Assembly (NCBI RefSeq): GCF_030247195.1
Contig: NC_080672.1
Span: 3,162,001-3,226,000, forward strand
DNA length: 64,000 nucleotides
Direction of reading: 5' to 3'
From: Topomyia yanbarensis
Lineage: Eukaryota > Arthropoda > Insecta > Diptera > Culicidae
Shown: piece after piece, positions 11,401-23,393 of the stretch
Layout of the letters: each line of letters begins with the position of its first letter
Numbering within the stretch: position 1 is the first letter of the stretch
The notes under the pieces: generated by a model
What the model saw: the letters and a program-made list of their open reading frames with translations, nothing else
The model's database searches: none
Told to the model about the DNA's origin: nothing
Made by a program: the position numbers and the translations under genes

Positions 11401-14190
11401 TAGAAGGATTGGTACTGAAATACTCTGGTAAAATTGTAATAGTTTTAATTTTTTTGAAGCATCAAAAACTTCAATAATACGTCAAGTCCTATTATAAAAA
11501 TATAAGGAGTTTTGTTTCATACGATATAAAAGAATAGAAAAAAACCTGCACATATTTATCCTCGTAGCTCTTCATCAACTAGCATACACGCAATTTTCCC
11601 TGCTGAGGAGAAACCGGCTGGCAGGAAACTTGAAACTCGACATTGTAGAGCCATCGACCCCGTTCGCGCAAAGATATGAAAGAATCGTTGAAGCACAGCT
11701 CGTCAAACTTGAGCTACTGTCGCTGCATTTGCATGTCTGAACATATGATGGCGAGCTTTTCATATCCTATCCGCTTTCTTTATGTTCGGGGTGACACTCA
11801 TAAACGTGGACCTTCGTCGAAGCATGGTTGGCATGGAAACTCGCAATGCGTTCCTAAGCGATGAGTGTTGATAATAAAAAGTACTCTCAAATTCCTCACT
11901 AATATGTTCAACAAAATTCAATAATTGATTTTAAGACATATAGTCGCTAAATTCCTCTAGTTTCAAACAATTATTCAACACATTCGAACAACGCGAATAA
12001 AATAAAAAGCGACAAGCCGGAACATGCCTTTAAAAAATCATTACGTCCAACATTCCCGCGTCGGTCGGTCACGCTCTAGTGGTCGCTGTTTGGCAAATCA
12101 AGAAAGTTTGTGTAAATGTGAGAAAGAAGGAAGATCAGCGTTCATTAAAATTCATCGGATCGCACCAATCGGTGTAGAGGAAGAAACCCTGCCCGAAATG
12201 GGCAACTCAGAGGGGCTATCTTTATGGTTCAAGTGCCACGGATCTTTATGCCCATGCCCATGAAAAAAACGCTGCGGCTGACACGTCAAGCGTTGAAAGA
12301 GAATCAAAAAACAACAACAATCACAGGTTAATTAACTCTACGAACGAGCCCAAAGTGTAGGAGATCGTATGACGGTTTCCAACTTGGTAGCGTTTTATTT
12401 CTCGTCTCAGCTGTTGCAACATTAGAAATTTAATAATTATGTCACCCTAACTAATGACAGTTAGCCCTCTTGCTTGACCTAAATTATAGACAAAATTATC
12501 AACGAAGTTTACCCTACAGTCGAAGTGAAAATAAGAGCGAACCGTGGAAAAGATATAAGCCGTGGATAATAATGAAAATTACGCTTTATTCGTTATGTTA
12601 TGCACTGGTTGCCGATCAAAAATAAATCTTGGAATGAATTCCAATGCTGTGGAATTCAAAACAAAACAATAAAAGCGCTTTGATCGTGATGCGTTTAGCA
12701 TCAATCAATTCTCAATTTACGAGCAAACATCATTCATCCCATTATTGTTTAACTACCGAACGACTGCGAATCACAAACACTAATGGCCTAAACACAACTC
12801 ACATGAGGTAAATTCGCGGATACACTTTTATCTTTTGAAGCTCATTGATCTCTTGTCCAAAAACGTTTGTGCCTATTTTTAACTGAACCTGTTTTCCCGC
12901 ACTCGAAATCAAATTCAGCTCAAGTGTACGTACCGCTCTCGTTAAGCCACCGGGTGATGTCATTATCGAAATAAAATGACACCTCACCCGTCGTTTCGAA
13001 TCGGATCCTCTTGCTGATGATGCAACGCGACGTAAGGTGAACTAGAATCAATAAATATGTTCAAGGATATTAAAAGATGATGAATGGATTTAGAAGTGGG
13101 CATCCATTTAGCTGTCATCCGGGCGGGGAGAATTATGTTTCCAGTGCAAACACTCCCTCCTGTTCCATTATTATCCATTAACATTCAGTTGCAGAATGGT
13201 GGGACACTGACGATTTGAGCGTAATTGATGCCGGCATTTTGGATAGGTTCTAAAGTTGACCAAGTGATGGTGCGGTTTTGTCTACCAGTGGATTTTTGAT
13301 CTTCATTTGAAAATGTTAAGTGGCTGAATGAATCATCGTCATGATGCAGATTGAAGAGGAAGACCGGGGCAAATATTATTCGAGATTTTATCTTTGATCA
13401 CTAATCATGATTTCATCTGAGGAATCGGATGAACAGAGCCCTGGTATGGAAACCCTTTAAATTTGGTGTGCTCCAAGCTAGGGCCTCTAAAGAGCATAAT
13501 AGCTCAGATGATTTTTGGCAGACTATGCCTATGGATCTCCTGAAATTTGAAATTCATAGAAGACTATTTTTTATGTTTTTTTTGTTGCTTTGTCAGTTTT
13601 GACAGGGCTGGGACCTATGGAGATCTATCTCGCCATGTTTTTATGTTGCAAAAATATTCTGCAAAACGTTTGGGAGTGTCTAATTGTTGAATTATGAACT
13701 ATTATAACTGAAAATTATGAACTGTTATATTCAACTCTTGGATCCGTCACTGAATTCAGTTGCGTATATCGGTTTGAATTCAGTGACTGATGCAAGGGCT
13801 GATATGCTGGGGATCTTTTCCAATGTCGTAAAAACCAAAACAGGAGTTCTTTGCTTTTTCTCAAATCTCCTACATTTTAAAGTTTTTATCATACTGTTAT
13901 ATTACATTAGTATATTCTTTTTCCTTCATTCCCCTTTGTTCATCATATTCTAGAATACTTATCCCTTTATGGTGTCGAGTGAATTCTGTTGTTTTTCTAA
14001 GTAGCAAGTAACAACAAGTAAATCTCCAGCGGATATCGTCTGCAGAAGAACCGGAATTGTAGAGTTAATACTTTCGATGGTAAACCTTTCAAAAAATCTC
14101 GGCAGTCGGCTGCTCAAAGCGATGAATACACGATAACACATTTAGTAACAATTATCTCTCCCGGAATATTAATATTTAATAATAATCTTG
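8420..14190. other. No gene recognised; AT-rich unassigned sequence
   Basis: Apart from the 116-bp repeat, this stretch shows only short frames without family features, in both strands. Two places (8745-8790 and 9520-9535) share 'ccataaacggtgag'. The frames at 11575-11763 and 12024-12263 have no recognisable domain and no splice context that would support them. Confidence 0.6.
10690..11060 (+). repeat. AT-rich tandem repeat of about three 116-bp degenerate units
   Basis: Blocks like 'atttttgag.ca.cctaa', 'atgttgtaatatcaaaaacga' and 'acgaaaatta.atacataaa' recur at a spacing of about 116 bases (for example 10864 and 10981). Low-copy and strongly diverged. Confidence 0.45.
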
Positions 14191-14201
14191 CAACCAGTAA
14201 T

Positions 14202-14368
14202 TTTTTTATTTCGATTATAGACATTTTAACCTTAAGGTCATTCGCCTCTTCGGGTTAGAAACATCTCTTATGAAAATTTTCTAACCCTATGTGCGATGTC
14301 GGGACTCGAACCCAGGTGCGCTGCGTACAAGGCAATCGATTTACCAACTACACTACGCCCACCCACTA
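14202..14368 (-). mobile_element. tRNA-derived SINE (Feilai-like), copy 2, with target duplication
   Basis: Flanked by CAACCAGTAAT at 14191-14201 and 14369-14379. On the minus strand it reads 'gggcgtagtgtagttggtaaatc' (A box), 'gggttcgagtcccga' (B box), then 'aacccgaagaggcgaatgac' and an A-rich end. Confidence 0.88.
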
Positions 14369-14931
14369 CAACCAGTAATGTATTGTATTGTAAAGTATTG
14401 GATATACACAATCTCCCTTTTTAAGCCACAGTAAAATAAACATATTTTGAAGTAAAGAAATAAAACACAAAATAGAAGATCGGCTTCAGACTAACATTAT
14501 TCATTCCTTACCTCAAAAGACTTCCACTATGTGGAACTACATGCTATCCCCAAATATGTTATTTTCTGTGACCATGTAAATAATTTTGATCCATTTATGT
14601 GCTTTGGGAAAATTTCGAAACGTACGATGACTCTACTTTTGCAACTGTCATTTTACCCTATGTTTGTAAAGAATCATCGCATGAGGAAAACGTCTTCAAA
14701 CATTCGAGATGCTACCAAATATGACAGATTTCAGCTCTTACGGATAGGAACACATTTTTTTGTTTTGTTTTTCTTTTTGCTTTGAACATGTTATATCAGT
14801 TCCCCACAATACAATCTTCCTATGTTTCCAATCTGTTAATCTTTCACTTCAACAAATATCTGATGATTAATTTTGTTTCTAAGAAACGTTTCATTTTAGT
14901 GTGCTTTCTATCGGTGTAAACTTATTATCAG

Positions 14932-15867
14932 TACCGTAAACCGGGGTGACATTGATCACTTTTCGAAGTAATCATTACATATTTTTAGACGCAACACATT
15001 TTTTTCAAGTTTAATATTTTTAAACCATGTACTGATATATGGAGAACAAGATTGGATGGTTTTACCTATAATTGTCCGCTTACAACTATTTTTTCAAAAA
15101 TGATTTCAAGTTGAAGTCCGTTTTCGTGTTCCGGGGTGACTTTGATAACCTGCATGTTCACCCACATTAAGTTATTGATGTCAATGTTTTTCATTCAAAT
15201 GTTTGTTTACACTAATTCTGGAAAGATACTCATTGTTAAATAGATGTTAATTGGTATTATACAAAGATTTCAATGAACTGTAAAATTCGAGTAACCAAAA
15301 TTCGTATAATTTGTGTCCAACTAGTATAAAAGATTCTGAAAATCTTTGAAACGGCTAAAATTGTTTTGTTTCAGTGTTTTATCAATGTACAAAAAGTTTC
15401 ATCCATTTTAACACGTTGGAATATTGAGCAATAAAAAAATGTTGCGAATTTTAGCTTAAAATAATTTGAAATAATTACCATCTAGTTTCACAAAAAATGT
15501 ATTGAAAATAAACAAACTCTTAAAACTAAATGTACCATATCCCAATCTAAAGGAAAATAAAAACTCGCTTGTAATTTATTACTTTTGCTTAAATCTGAGA
15601 TTTATTTGTTTTATAAAAAATAGACACTTTACGAAGCTTCGTAAAAATCAGGTAAAGGCTAATTTCGGTTTTTTGTAGTTTTTGTACCCAAAAACCGAAC
15701 AATATACTCAAAAAGTATAACAAATCAGTATTTTATACGTTTAGAGTAAAAACCATTACAAATTAAAATGATTCGGTAGACTATTCTGGTTTAATAAGTG
15801 ATCTACGAAAAAAAGTTTCGAGTGATCAAAGTCACCCCGATGATCAAAGTCACCTCGGTTTACGGTA
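14932..15867. mobile_element. 0.94-kb MITE with ACCGTAAACCGGGGTGAC ends
   Basis: Left end TACCGTAAACCGGGGTGACA and right end, on the other strand, TACCGTAAACCGAGGTGACT. A TA dinucleotide lies at each edge, fitting a TA target. 'GATCA.AGTCACC' is repeated near the right end (15827 and 15842) and 'ccggggtgactttgat' recurs internally near 15131. The inside is AT-rich with no recognised coding sequence. Confidence 0.75.
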
Positions 15868-16734
15868 TGTTGTTACATTTACACCGTGCCGGAATGGCAG
15901 CGGTTAATTTTTTTATAAATATATAAATTAATCGCGAACTGATACTTAACAAATAGTGTTCACGTTCAGCGTTCTTGAAGTGCACGCACAGGTCAAACGA
16001 ATATTGTTTTCCTTGTGTCCATTACAGCCGACTGCTTTGCTTATCGCAGTAGATGTTCTATTTATCAGGCTGATGCATGTTCTTATTTTAATAAATTGAC
16101 GACTAACTGCTTACGATGGCCGTTGTTATCGGTATAATAAAAGTACAGCTGATGTTGTCCCTGGGGTTGGGTGATTCTACTTTCAAATGGAGCGACATAT
16201 TGGTTCAGTTGGTCGAAGACTCATTTGAACTTGGGCATAGTGATCGATTAATTCGACTCGGATCAATGGACTGTCGTCTATAAGAGATGATCAGACTGAG
16301 GGTGGGTGTTTTTATCTCTTAACTCGCTCGAACTGTCGCTCTGGTTTGTGAAGATGGCGAGTAACACTCGTCTATAACGAATCGGATTCGCTGTTTTCAG
16401 AAACAGGGACGACAATCTATTATGGATGGAACCTCTTTCTTAAACACACTGTTCAGTCACTAGTTAATGCTCAACTAGCCCATCATAATTAACTGAAACA
16501 TGTAGTTTTTGAAAAAATCCAATCCACGCAAACCACATAACCAAACACCTAAAAGTAGTTTAGATGCATGTAATATCTATTTCTCTCTGTAGCTAATATA
16601 TTTTTATTTACTCAATAGTATAGAAAATGTCTATATTTCCCGCTCTATAGATTAATTTACTCTGCCTTAACATTATCCATGCATGCTAAAAATAATCTAT
16701 ATTTGTGTTCTAACCCCATCTATCTTTGCTTGAC
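15868..16734. other. No gene or clear repeat recognised
   Basis: Unassigned sequence between the 0.94-kb MITE and R1. 'gtcgtctataagagatgatcag' and 'cactcgtctataacgaatcgg' near 16275 and 16368 look like a weak direct repeat. Confidence 0.5.
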
Positions 16735-16900
16735 TTATTTTCCTTTTATTGCTATATCTTAAATCAGATTCATACTCACTAACTCAATAAATTGCATATT
16801 CGCTCCCATTCCAAACGTACAATCTCGCAACCTCTCATGCGTGTTTATAAACGCTCGTGGCCATCGCGATAACAAAATCCGGTAATTAAGTGAATGTTTT
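16735..16900 (+). repeat. R1 repeat copy, first part (split by a LINE)
   Basis: Begins 'ttattttccttttattgcta' and ends in 'ggtaattaagtgaatgtttt', where the antisense truncated LINE starts. The copy resumes at 18385 with the duplicated AAGTGAATGTTTT. Confidence 0.65.
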
Positions 16901-17533
16901 TTTTTACTCAATTCGTTTATTTGACAAGGAACGTTTACATTTTGACTTTCTTAAAACTAGGGGGTTACACATTTAAACATTATATTGTTATTATACAATG
17001 ATCTTTAGTTTCAGTAATTTTGTTTACAGCTTACTTATACATATACAAGAGGGAATAATATAATATTCGTGAGACTAGGAGGGGGGGGGGGGGTCATATC
17101 GTGTGTTTCTTTGTATAATAATGCACTTTAGGATTATTAAAACTAGAAATAACTTGAGGGAGTGGTTCAATTTTATTAAGATTGGAGGTGATAAATTGGG
17201 GCTATTTTTAAGTAGTGGGCATTTCTTAACGAGATTAAATATTGATCAACAAAAACTAGAAGACAGGGGGTACATAAGTTTTGGGAAGATATTCAAGGGG
17301 GATGAGGGGAGGGGGATGAAGTCCTACATCTGTATATCAGAGACAGGGGATAGAGGGTGTACAAGACTGACTGGGAGGGGGGGGGGGTGAAGATATCAAC
17401 TTTCAGTTTCCGGCATCGGGAATCAACGGTAAGGATTTCAGATTCGGACGGATGCATCATGTATTGGGACGCCGGGCGGTCTTCCTAGAGCCGGCAGGGG
17501 TTTCTCCAGACGATTTCGTAGTACGGCTCAGAT

Positions 17534-17938
17534 CAGAGTTAAAAATAATCGAAGCTTTCTTTTGACGACTGAAAATGAACCTGAAGCGACTCGCGGTGAA
17601 TAGAAAAAATATTCATTCAAATAGCGATGTTATTCATTCAGTTGAATATCGTACAATATATTCGTTTCACTAATTATCTAGGAAAATGTTTTCAAATGCT
17701 GGTAAAGCATATGAAACAACAATCATCTTCTATTACATTGTGCCAGGGCCTACTTTGATGCGTTTGATTTGTTTATGCACGGTCGCTTCGTGTAATAATC
17801 GGAGACGAATGAAAATCTGCATGGATGAATGGGCGATTTGTTCGTTTGACGTTTTCAGCTGCATCACTGAATATTGAAAATGAATGCGGCTGAATGTGGT
17901 CAATTTTCATTCAATGAATTTGAATATTTTTAACTCTG
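17534..17938. mobile_element. 405-bp hAT-type MITE
   Basis: GCTCAGAT lies at 17526-17533 and 17939-17946 (8-bp duplication). The termini are CAGAGTTAAAAATA and its inverse TATTTTTAACTCTG. CAGAG ends and 8-base duplications are typical of hAT. Removing it with one target copy rejoins the 3' UTR of the truncated LINE. Confidence 0.82.
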
Positions 17939-18141
17939 GCTCAGATGCGGATCGGCAACACACCGCGTTGCGTGTGTGATGTTGTGCTGTAGGTCTCGTG
18001 GTTGTTGGGTCATTCGACAGAGATGTTTTGTGTCGTCTTGGAATCGCATCAATCCATCGTTGGGGTACGGTAGGTGGAAGAGAGCATTTCTGAGAATGAT
18101 AAGCAAAATAATAGGGGCAGTAGAATCTGCATATTGATGGT

Positions 18142-18384
18142 TTATAGAAAAGTGTATACGAGGAACATATAGAGTAGAACGCGGCTTGCTAGTACATCTC
18201 GAACCGGGACATTGGGTGATCTTCCTCGGGCCCGAAGGGAATCCAATAGTTGAGATCTGGCAGAACAGTACTCGGTGCATGCCCAGACAATATATTTGAT
18301 ATCGTGATAATCGTTGCCACAGGTGCAGATACCGCTATTTGCGAGCCCAATGCGTCGGAGATGAGCGTCCAGCGTATAGTGAGC
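18142..18384 (-). pseudogene. C-terminal ORF2 remnant of the truncated I-clade LINE
   Basis: Reads YTLDAHLRRIGLANSGICTC, then CGNDYHDIKYIVWACTEY, then SQLLDSLRARGRSPNVPVRD. It aligns residue for residue with the last 85 residues of ORF2 at 40450-40708, including the Cys/His cluster. No upstream part is present because the copy is truncated at the insertion junction. Confidence 0.88.
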
Positions 18385-18540
18385 AAGTGAATGTTTTAGC
18401 ATTTATAAATTTACAAACGCGGTCTCAAGCATTAACCCATCACCCGCGCGACCATGAATCGGCCCCGTCCGGAAGTCTCTACCCTCGATCCTAGCAGCCT
18501 AGCCTCATGCCTTCAGTTCGACCAATAAAAATGACGCTTA
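18385..18540 (+). repeat. R1 repeat copy, middle part
   Basis: From the second target copy AAGTGAATGTTTT to 'accaataaaaatgacgctta', including 'ggtctcaagcattaaccca' and 'gtccggaagtctctaccctc'. It ends where the long-TIR element at 18541 is inserted. Confidence 0.65.
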
Positions 18541-20169
18541 TACAGGGTGTTTGGTTCATGGTTAAGAATCTCTCGGAGGGTGATAGACTGCCATATTTGG
18601 AGAAAAAAATTGTTCTACACATACCATCAAATCTCAACCGTTACAGAGTTATTGAACTTTTTGTGTAAAAAACTTATTTGTTTTAAAATACCTCTAACTT
18701 TAAAAGTATACTTTGTATTTTAAATGTTTCAGTTCCATTCGAAAGGTGAGAAAATTTCCTATTGAATGGTTTTCTCATATTTTTAAGTAATTAGTTTTAA
18801 TTACCTTTTAGCTGTAAAGTAGTTAAAAGTTAGAGTTTTTGGGGAGGTTTTTGCTAATTTTCTCGAAATAATGAAGTATGATTATAGCAATATCCATTAT
18901 CTAAAAGTTGGGTTTTAGGACGATTCATAATTTGTTCTTGGACGTCAGATTTCTATCTCTTCTCATTTCTTTGTAATTTCATTACTATACTTTTCCTATA
19001 ACCGACTTGCAAGTGCTTAAAAGACTCTAATCTAAAAAATATGATTTATATCGTTATTTACAAGATTTCATTGGAAAGCTGAGAAAATGTCCTATCAGTG
19101 TACAAATACAAATATCTTTTAGTTAAGTGTACTAAATGATTTTTTACTAACGAAATAACTCAAAATTTGTGTTTTTTGGAGAGTTTTTTAATTATTCTAA
19201 TTATTAATCAACAAAATTTATCGTTACTATTGTTCATTTGATGCCCCTTAATGTTCTGTATAACATTTTATTAGACACTTTGTCTATATCTCTTTTCATT
19301 TTGCTGCTATTTAATAGTTAATACAGCAAAAGCTCACCACAAATGTAGTGGGTTCGAAATCGTTATTTTTGCATATGAAACGATGTGATAAAAACGATTT
19401 TGCGTCGAAATCAAAAGAGATAATTGAACGGAGTCAAAGAAAGAACTGTAGAACTTGCTGAAATGCATTATTTCCATGATAATAATGGTGATGTTTATTA
19501 TTTACTATTTTAAGAAAATTAACGAAAATGCTAATAATAGCACTAACTTTAAACTAATTTACTTTTAAAAGAATTCTAAATTCACTTAACTGAAAGGTAT
19601 TAATACATTTTTCACTGTAAAATTTTCCTGGCTTTCGAATACAAAGAAAAAAAGTACAATGAGTGTCATAATTTTTCAATTAGAGCTGGTACTAGTGAAA
19701 ATGAGATAAAAATATCCTAGTTGAATAACCCAAAATCATGAAAATAAGAAAAGATAAGTGTATCGTGTCAAAGAACGAATTAAGCAGCTCATCAAGACTA
19801 ACAATCTGAATTATTAAAATGATAAGGTTAACTATTAGGATTTTCAATAAATGAACGAAAAATCGTTTAAAATTGTTTAATTTTCAATAAATTTCTTTGA
19901 AAAGGCTACTTAAACTCATCAGCTGAAACATGTGAGGGCATCACTCAATGCAAAATTTTCTCACCTTTCGAATGGAACTAAAACATTTAAAATACAAAGT
20001 ATACTTTTAAAGTTAGAGGTATTTTAAGACAAATAAGTTTTTTACACAAAAAGTTCAATAACTCTGTAACGGTTGAGATTTGAAGGTATGTGTAGAACAA
20101 TTTTTTTCTCCAAATATGGCAGTCTATCACCCCCCGAGAGATTCTTAACCATGAACCAAACACCCTGTA
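18541..20169. mobile_element. 1.63-kb element with long terminal inverted repeats, TA target, copy A
   Basis: The ends are TACAGGGTGTTTGGTTCATG and its inverse, and the arms match for about 220 bases (18541-18765 and 19945-20169) with few differences. TA flanks both sides (18539-18540 and 20170-20171). The element has no recognised coding sequence. TA duplication suggests the Tc1/mariner superfamily, as a non-autonomous derivative. A second copy lies at 42746-44369. Confidence 0.85.
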
Positions 20170-20690
20170 TACACTAGATAATATGATCGGGAACTCTAGT
20201 GATATGGGAGAACTCACTCTCCTAGTTTCTGAACCGTACATTGAAAATCATGTATAAAATTAAAATCCACGCGCGATCAGCTAAAACCACACAAATATGT
20301 GAATGTACACACACGTTTATAAAATCGAATTTACACACGCGAAATCACATACATGCTATAAACACGTTAACATACGAACGCTAAAGCCTTTCGCGATCAT
20401 ACACGTACACCCCGGTAATATGGTAAACGTTTTAGTACTTACGAAGTTGAAAACGCTGTCTTAAACGCGAACCCACAAACGTCCGTGTTCGCGCGATCAA
20501 AATACGCCAAAATTAAGTATAAAATTTATGGTCTGCACGGGATCATCCAAAAACACGCGAGTACGCGAAAGGCTCATGGTTATAAAATAGAATTTACACA
20601 CGCGATCCTTCGCAATGATACACGCGATCGCAAAGTCCCTGCGCCCGCACGTATCTGAACCGTACAATGAATATCACATTCAGAATCAAC
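20170..20690 (+). repeat. R1 repeat copy, last part
   Basis: Resumes after the long-TIR element with 'tacactagataatatgatcg', 'tgatatgggagaactcac' and 'gaaccgtacattgaaaatc', then two further 'cgcgatca' units. It ends near 'caactctcgaaa', a right edge that is also seen near 1240. Confidence 0.6.
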
Positions 20691-21097
20691 TCTCGAAAGA
20701 AATATCTGAGTGAAGCTTCCATAAAATGGTACTTATACTAGGAAATGGTGGATATTAGCAATTGGATCAGGAGTAGAATAATTTATAATTGCTGAAATGT
20801 TATCGATTCTCCAATGCAGTCACCGTTTATTAACTGATTAGAAAATATATGGGCGTATTTGGATAAAAAGTGCGAAACTATCCGGATTATAAAGAGAATG
20901 ATCTTTGAAATTATAATTTAGAAGAATGGGATAAAACTTAAGTCGAATATAGACGAATTTCGCGCCAAATCGTATTCAGAGTTGGCAGCACCCTCTCAGA
21001 TTTTAATGAAACTTTCGATACATGAAGACTTTGTCACAAAAAGCCACTTTGCATACTTTGTTTTTCTAAAAATTTTTTACTATTTTTTTCAAATAGC

Positions 21098-21182
21098 TAT
21101 ACTGCCCATGATCGCATATCAGTCCCATAAAGATAGGAAATCCCATAGAAAACGGGGCAACTATGCGATCATGGGCAGTATA
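21098..21182. mobile_element. 85-bp hairpin MITE
   Basis: A perfect 21-base inverted repeat: 21098-21118 begins TATACTGCCCATGATCG and 21162-21182 ends CGATCATGGGCAGTATA, with 43 bases between. The TA ends would fit a TA target. Confidence 0.7.
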
Positions 21183-23393
21183 GTTCTCTGTGGCTATAGT
21201 CTAAAAATGACAAATCCTACAAAAAATGTTATAGGAGTGGTTTTCACAAAATTAGTCAAGTTTTCGAATAAAAATATTGAAAAAATTCTACACTGAAAAG
21301 AATCGATTTTTAAAATTTAAAGTCGGTTTACAAAAAAAAAATTGATTTAGATGAAATTTTGTTCCAAGATTGATAATTATGTTCCCTACCTAACGTCAAA
21401 AATTCAAGTTGGGCACTTTCAAGGAAAAAAAAGTTGTTTGAAAAAAACTTTTCTTTGTCCAATCTCAATTCAGTGCATTTTTATCGAAAACCAAACCAAT
21501 AAAACTCAGTTTGTGAGAAGATATTGTCTAATTTAGCAACTAAGCATAATTTTATTAAAGGGTTAACTACTTTTTCATTTTTTATAAAATTGAATTTTTT
21601 TACTACTTTATCTGAAAGTAAAACTCCTTGAGAATGTTTTCCCAAATTTTTATAGTGATCCGAGAAACAGATCGAAGGTTACAGCGCTTCCAAGCGGGCT
21701 TCATCTACCAATAGCAGTGGTAATTTGAAATTCTAAACTATCGAGTTTATCTCGAAATGTCGTTTTACTAAAAATGGTTTTTCCGCGATCACGATTGCCG
21801 AAAAACTACCCAATCAATCTTCTTATTTTTTTTCAATTGATCGTAATTAGTTTTTCTCGTACTTTAACGTATCCGTTTGTATTCATAATTTTTTGTTTCT
21901 TGGATAAGAATTTTTTGACGCAATTTTTAGAGCTTAAAACAGCGATTTTTTACTAAAAACGGTCTCGAATGCAGGAAAAATTAATATTTATTCAACTAAT
22001 CGTGAAGGTACGAGGAATACTCATATACTAATGGAATTTTTTGAGTTTTAGGATTTTAGATGATCTATTGGTCTTCAATCGTGATCACCGCAAACCTCTT
22101 AAATAAAAAAAGTCATTCGGGGAAAAAGCCATAACTCCGCCAATTATCAATTTATTTTTATAAACTTATGCTTGTTTATTTTACTAAAATACTAAAATAA
22201 TTTTACTACCAAAATATTATAACTTTGATGTAATGAAATCATTGCTTTAGTCCTTTACGAAAATTCACCCTTTCTTGACATTTTTATCACTAAAAGGCAT
22301 GAAACCCCTTAATCAAGAATCCCATTGGAAAGAGTTTATGTCATTAAACAAATATTCCATTATTACTTCTTTATTTTTTTGTTTAGTGCTGATGAAGAAT
22401 AACCACCACAACATTATGTATTGAATTTTACATAATTATTTATTTATTTTTATATATTACATTTGTCTTAAAACTATATTCATGCAAGCTACACGGTGTG
22501 TTTGGCAGAACAATTTTATTCGAAAAAAATCGGCATCGCTAAAACTTGAACATGTGATAGAATCGGCTTTTCCCTTTCATTTGAAAGCAAAATTAAAATA
22601 TTCTGTCGAGGGCTCCAGAACAACTTTTTTTAAAGGTTTTTTTTTTTGAAAACTTGGGTTTTTAAATGAAATTGGTTCACATTTTGCCCCTAGGTAGTAC
22701 TTTGAACATTCAAATATTACCAAAAGTGAGAATCTGATGGACAATTTTATTGTGTACAACTTTGTAGAAAACTACATTGCGATTTAAAATCGCCAGAGAA
22801 AGCTATTAAATTTTTATCAAAGTTTCTAGATTCGCACGGCGCCTATTGGTTAAGAAGCTTTATTCCAAAAACATTTTTATTTGTAAAAAAAAATTGCCTT
22901 ATTTTAAAAGTGTTCTCAGAAGAACCTGAATGCTATCAAAGTCCCATCTTTAAGCGTAAAAATCATAATTTCAGATTCTACCGTTTTATGCGCACGAATG
23001 ATATTTAGGAGCATGGAGATATAGAGAAGAGTAGATAAAATTTGAACGAAATTAAGACTCTTTTGAAAGATGCTGGGTAATGCGCATAATGAAACAGTTT
23101 TTTTCTTTCACAGATATATTTGTTTCTTCTTTTTTTTCTTCACTCATTCTGGAGTATGCTTGATGTAATTTTGAATCAACCTTTTTGCTCGTTACCATCT
23201 TGTGGGATATATTTGGCCTAAATTTTAACTTTATATTTGATCAAACTCGGTTAGATATTCAGTCATTTGATTTGATTTCGATTGAGAATCCTGATTGACA
23301 GTTTCATGAAGGATAGAAAAATAATTCGATGAGATTTATGTTCAAGTTTGTTAACTTTTGGGAATGGCTGTACATTGAACAGAAATCGCAATA

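Larger units (their letters stand above)
16901..18384 (-). mobile_element. 5'-truncated I-clade LINE copy, interrupted by a hAT-type MITE
   Basis: Flanked by AAGTGAATGTTTT at 16888-16900 and 18385-18397, inside R1. On the minus strand it starts in ORF2 and ends in 'tcaaataaacg' and a run of A, as does the full-length LINE at 30.9-41 kb. A G-rich stretch with 10-15-base G runs (17080-17095, 17375-17390 on the plus strand) lies in its 3' UTR. The MITE at 17534-17938 is nested in it. Confidence 0.8.

Noticed and set aside
12024..12263. Cys/His-containing 79-codon frame as a zinc-finger-like peptide
   Set aside because: The cysteines do not form a regular motif, and no upstream or downstream exon context supports it.
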